The translations under genes and the position numbers were made by a program. The notes below the pieces were generated by a model. The model was not told where the DNA came from, made no database searches, and saw only the letters and a program-made list of their open reading frames with translations. A stretch of DNA of 32,847 nt from Natronospirales bacterium (lineage in GTDB: Bacteria > Pseudomonadota > Gammaproteobacteria > Natronospirales > JAIVGZ01): assembly GCA_020201335.1 (NCBI GenBank), contig JAIVGZ010000010.1, forward strand, positions 1 to 32,847, read 5' to 3'. Every line of letters starts with the position of its first letter. Positions within the stretch are counted from its first letter, which is position 1. Positions 30,180 through 32,847 of the stretch are shown here, piece after piece.

Positions 30180-31049
30180 ATGGCAAAACGTCCGATTGAC
30201 AGAGAACTGTTTGGCAGGCTGTCGCCTCTAAACGGCCTCAAGCCCGAAAATCAGGTCGAACTATCGAAGAAATTCGGCATCGAGGATCTGCCGGCGGGAC
30301 GCTTTTTGTTCAAGAAAGGCGACACGGACAAGCGCACGCTCTATGTCATCAGCGGCGAGGTGGAACTGCGCAACGATGACAAGGTCGTCAAGGTGATCAA
30401 GGGCGGCAGCCCGGAGGCCAAGCACCTGCAGAACCCTGCGTTCCACAAGATTCCGCCCGCGAACATCCAGGCGATGTTCATGCGCATGCAGCCGGTGACG
30501 CTGAAGGCCGGCGAATCGGTCATCAAGCAAGGTGAGGACGGGGACTATTTCTACGTACTGACGAAGGGCCGTGCCGTCGTTACGCGCGAGACCCCGTTGA
30601 ACAAACAGGGCATCAAGCTCGCTGAGCTCGCCGTTGGGGATAGCTTCGGCGAAGAAGCGTTGATCTCCAGCGCGAAGCGGAACGCGACGATTACCATGAA
30701 GACCGACGGCACGCTGATGAAGCTCGGCAAGGACGACTTCCAGAAGCTTCTGAACGAGCCCATGCTGAAGTGGGTTGACCGCGCGCAGGCCGATAAGGTG
30801 ATTGCTGAGGGCGGCGTCTGGCTCGACGTGCGCTTGCCCAGCGAGTTTGAAAACGACCACCCGGACGGTGCGGTGAACATCCCACTCTACTTCATCCGTG
30901 TGAAGCTCGATAAGCTCGACGCCGACAAGAAGTATGTGGTGGTCTGCGACACCGGCCGTCGGAGTTCAGCCGCGTCGTTCATCCTCAATGAGAAAGGCAT
31001 TACCGCGTTCGTGCTGCAGGGCGGCCTGACCGCATCTGCTGCCGCTTAA
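30180..31049 (+). CDS. tandem cyclic-nucleotide-binding domains fused to a rhodanese domain
   Basis: About 289 residues from the ATG at 30180, with AAGG 8 bases upstream. Residues 20-75 form the first half of a cNMP fold (LPAGRFLFKKGDTDKRTLYVISGEVEL) that is cut short before its phosphate cassette. Residues 96-195 are a complete second cNMP domain (LKAGESVIKQGEDGDYFYVLTKG) with a phosphate-binding cassette FGEEALISSAKRNAT (Glu158, Arg167). Residues 200-285 are a rhodanese domain with the putative active cysteine Cys256 in VVVCDTGRRSSAAS. No DNA-binding domain is present, so it is not a CRP-type regulator. It probably links a nucleotide signal to sulfur or redox chemistry; the partner is unknown. 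Confidence 0.86.
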   Translation: MAKRPIDRELFGRLSPLNGLKPENQVELSKKFGIEDLPAGRFLFKKGDTDKRTLYVISGEVELRNDDKVVKVIKGGSPEAKHLQNPAFHKIPPANIQAMFMRMQPVTLKAGESVIKQGEDGDYFYVLTKGRAVVTRETPLNKQGIKLAELAVGDSFGEEALISSAKRNATITMKTDGTLMKLGKDDFQKLLNEPMLKWVDRAQADKVIAEGGVWLDVRLPSEFENDHPDGAVNIPLYFIRVKLDKLDADKKYVVVCDTGRRSSAASFILNEKGITAFVLQGGLTASAAA

Positions 31050-31825
31050 TCCTTCCAGCGGCCGAACACCCGGTCGTAATTCGAAGTCGTCGTCTCCGCC
31101 ACCTCCTCGACCGATAGCCCCCTGAGTTCCGCGACAAACTCCGCGACGTGCCGCACCCACGCCGGCTGGTTTGGTTTGCCCCGGAACGGGATGGGCGCGA
31201 GCCACGGCGAGTCGGTCTCGACCAACAGGTGCCGTTCGGGAACGCGCCGTGCGACATCCTGTAGCGCCGCCGCGGTCTTGAAAGTGACGATGCCCGAAAA
31301 CGAAATCATGAAGCCCATGTCGATTGCGGCTTTCGCCATCTCCCAATCTTCGGTGAAGCAATGCATCACGCCGCCAACGTGCTCTGCGCCCTCCTCACGC
31401 ATCACCTGAAGGGTGTCGTCGCGCGCGGCGCGCGTGTGGATGATCAGCGGCAGCCCACAGGCACGCGCCGCACGGATGTGCGTCCGGAAGCGTTCGCGCT
31501 GGAATCCCGTATCGCCGTCAGTGCGGTAGTAGTCGAGCCCGGTTTCGCCAATTGCAACCACCTGCGGGTGCGCGGCACCGGCCTGCAGCCACGCTTCGTC
31601 CGGCTCATCACCGGGCGGGTCGTTGGGGTGGACGCCGACGGACGCCGAAACCTGCCTGCGGCCTTCGACCAGCGCCATCATCCCGGGCCAGCTGTCCTTG
31701 TCGACGCCGACGCACAGCATGTGCTCAACGCTGTTCTGCGCCGCGGCGAGCAAGACCTCGTCGAGCGATCCGCCGTCCTTGATCGAGTCGAGGAGATTGA
31801 GGTGGCAGTGGCTGTCTACTAGCAT
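31046..31825 (-). CDS. tatD: TatD-family metal-dependent DNase
   Basis: About 259 residues. Metal ligands are the HCH of DSHCHLN (His6, His8), the Glu in IGETGLDYYR, the His in IIHTR, the His in MHCFTE and the Asp in LVETDSPWLAP. It is an amidohydrolase-fold 3'-5' exonuclease of DNA quality control and is cytosolic. Its position after pilZ and holB is common in gammaproteobacteria. The 3' end overlaps the convergent gene by 4 bases. Confidence 0.95.
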   Translation of the reverse strand: MLVDSHCHLNLLDSIKDGGSLDEVLLAAAQNSVEHMLCVGVDKDSWPGMMALVEGRRQVSASVGVHPNDPPGDEPDEAWLQAGAAHPQVVAIGETGLDYYRTDGDTGFQRERFRTHIRAARACGLPLIIHTRAARDDTLQVMREEGAEHVGGVMHCFTEDWEMAKAAIDMGFMISFSGIVTFKTAAALQDVARRVPERHLLVETDSPWLAPIPFRGKPNQPAWVRHVAEFVAELRGLSVEEVAETTTSNYDRVFGRWKD

Positions 31826-31851
31826 GAACGGATTCTAAACGAAGGCATCAG

Positions 31852-31874
31852 TGTAGGAGCGATTCGCTCCCACA
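31852..31874 (+). repeat. REP-like hairpin between pilZ and tatD
   Basis: TGT-A-GGAGCGA-T-TCGCTCC-C-ACA: a 7-bp perfect stem extended by three pairs across one mismatch. It lies in the 56-base gap (31826-31881) between two genes of the same strand and shares TGTAGGAGCG with the copies at 24522 and 27639. Confidence 0.75.
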
Positions 31875-31881
31875 GGTTTAC

Positions 31882-32220
31882 CTACATCGTGTGGGTAGGC
31901 CGGTCTGCTCCGAGCGCGCCGGCGAGGTAGGTCTCGATTTTCTTCTGCGTCTGACCGTTGTCCTGGTCGGAGAATTGCACGCCGATGCCGGCGTTGCGCT
32001 TGTTCTGCGCGCCACGCGGCGTCACCCAGACGATCTTGCCGGCGACCGGCAGTTTCTCTGACTGGTCCATGAGCGTGAGCAGGATGAACACCTCGTCGCC
32101 AAGGCCGTAGGCCTTGCTGGTCGGAATAAACAGGCCGCCATTCTTGATGAATGGCATATAGGCGGAGTACAGCGCGCCCTTGTCCTTGATGGTCAGGGTC
32201 AGCATGCCTGGCGCGCTCAT
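31882..32220 (-). CDS. pilZ: type IV pilus assembly protein PilZ
   Basis: About 112 residues, a single PilZ domain (MLTLTIKDKGALYSAYMPFIKNGGLFIPT, LGDEVFILLTLMD, VAGKIVWVTPRGAQN, GIGVQF). The arginine-rich RxxxR and D/NxSxxG motifs of c-di-GMP receptors are absent, as in the original PilZ that works with PilB/FimX in pilus extension without binding c-di-GMP itself. AGGGGGA is 4 bases upstream. It lies 15 bases after holB, the classic holB-pilZ-tatD order. Confidence 0.93.
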   Translation of the reverse strand: MSAPGMLTLTIKDKGALYSAYMPFIKNGGLFIPTSKAYGLGDEVFILLTLMDQSEKLPVAGKIVWVTPRGAQNKRNAGIGVQFSDQDNGQTQKKIETYLAGALGADRPTHTM

Positions 32221-32235
32221 CGTATCCCCCTCGTG

Positions 32236-32847
32236 TCAGGCGAGCAGCGCCGTATCCAGGCGGCTGCTCCAGGCGGTCATCACGCTCTCCCATTGCAGCT
32301 GCGCGACGACCGGTGTCTCGGTCAATGCCCGCAGACGGACCAATTCGTCCAGGTGGCGGTGCATTGCCAGCCAGTCTAATCGGTGCGCCCCGCTTTGCAA
32401 ATCCCGGCGCAGATCGCCGTTGACCAGCGCCGCGTCAGCGCCGAGCTGGCGCAGGCGGATCATGTCGTGGACGACCGTCTGCAGCCAATCCAGCGCGTCG
32501 GCAAACGGTAATGCGGCCCACGCCTGCGCGGCGGCCGGGGCGTCGGTCTGCCCGGCAGCCAGGTCCAGCAGCGTGCGCAGCAGCGCTGTACGCGCATCGA
32601 GCAGTGCGCTATCGGCCAGCGCTGCTGCGGCGAGTGGCGCGCCGCCGGCGAGCGCCAGCAAAAGCTCGGGGTCGCGGACCTTCCGCGCGCGCAGCCACGC
32701 AACGCCGTCTTCAGCTGCCGGAGGCGCAATCGCTACCTGCTGGCAGCGGCTGCGAATCGTGGCCGACAAGCGAGCCGGACGCGCGGTCACCAATACGAGC
32801 ACGCTGCGCCCGGACGGCTCCTCCAATGTCTTCAGCAGCGCGTTGAA
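32236..32847 (-). CDS. holB: DNA polymerase III delta' subunit (5' end outside window)
   Basis: The C-terminal 203 residues or so of the clamp-loader subunit; the frame is open to the right edge. Visible are FNALLKTLEEPSG at the edge, then LVTARPARLSATIRSRCQ (sensor-1/SRC region of clamp-loader ATPases), and a helical domain III with WLQTVVHDMIRLRQLG. The N-terminal ATP-binding part lies outside. It works in the beta-clamp loading complex of the replisome. Confidence 0.93.
   Translation of the reverse strand, partial: FNALLKTLEEPSGRSVLVLVTARPARLSATIRSRCQQVAIAPPAAEDGVAWLRARKVRDPELLLALAGGAPLAAAALADSALLDARTALLRTLLDLAAGQTDAPAAAQAWAALPFADALDWLQTVVHDMIRLRQLGADAALVNGDLRRDLQSGAHRLDWLAMHRHLDELVRLRALTETPVVAQLQWESVMTAWSSRLDTALLA

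Overview
The window is GC-rich DNA, almost certainly from a gammaproteobacterium. Supporting evidence is the holB-pilZ-tatD order, a PsrA-like regulator beside fatty-acid beta-oxidation genes, AlgD/ManC/ManB-type GDP-sugar enzymes and REP-like TGTAGGAGCG hairpins. I cannot name a genus. Both ends cut through genes (algD-like on the left, holB on the right). No tRNA, rRNA, CRISPR array, insertion sequence or prophage was seen.

Layout. (1) 1-6800, plus strand: a tightly packed exopolysaccharide operon with an AlgD-type GDP-mannose dehydrogenase, a secreted parallel beta-helix protein, a family 2 glycosyltransferase, a WbpP-type epimerase, a GNAT-methyltransferase fusion and a small methyltransferase-like protein. 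(2) 6775-12504, minus strand: a multipass membrane protein and three tandem paralogous lipoproteins of about 500 residues. The lipoproteins share a conserved C-terminal domain but have different low-complexity linkers (DP-rich versus AP-rich). Paralogs 2 and 3 share an upstream promoter-like block, and a strong terminator separates them. (3) 12628-17770, minus strand: a complete RsbR-RsbS-RsbT-RsbX stressosome cassette. It is fused by overlaps and short gaps to a NarX-type histidine kinase that carries an RsbU_N-like N-terminal region, followed by three NarL/LuxR response-regulator genes. One of these lacks exactly 74 codons of its receiver domain, including the phosphoacceptor. (4) 17975-18727: an orphan OmpR/PhoB-type regulator with a degenerate receiver active site, divergent from (5) manC-manB and a small membrane-anchored HExxH protein (18941-22126).

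(6) 22242-25645: a chromate transporter gene and a cation/Ca exchanger gene whose start codons abut (CATATG), then a class V aminotransferase-fold enzyme whose first codons overlap a REP-like sequence. (7) 25671-30081: a PsrA-like TetR regulator with an operator-like palindrome, a thiolase, a FadB/FadJ-type multifunctional protein and a YciA-type thioesterase. (8) 30180-32847: a double cNMP-binding/rhodanese protein, then tatD, pilZ and holB on the minus strand.

How it fits together. ManC (isomerase plus guanylyltransferase), ManB and the AlgD-like enzyme together make GDP-mannuronate from fructose-6-phosphate. The left operon probably polymerises and decorates a uronate-containing polymer. 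The stressosome/two-component block and the lipoproteins lie between the two halves of this sugar system. This suggests, but does not prove, that the stressosome controls envelope or exopolysaccharide output through RsbT acting on the histidine kinase rather than through a sigma factor.
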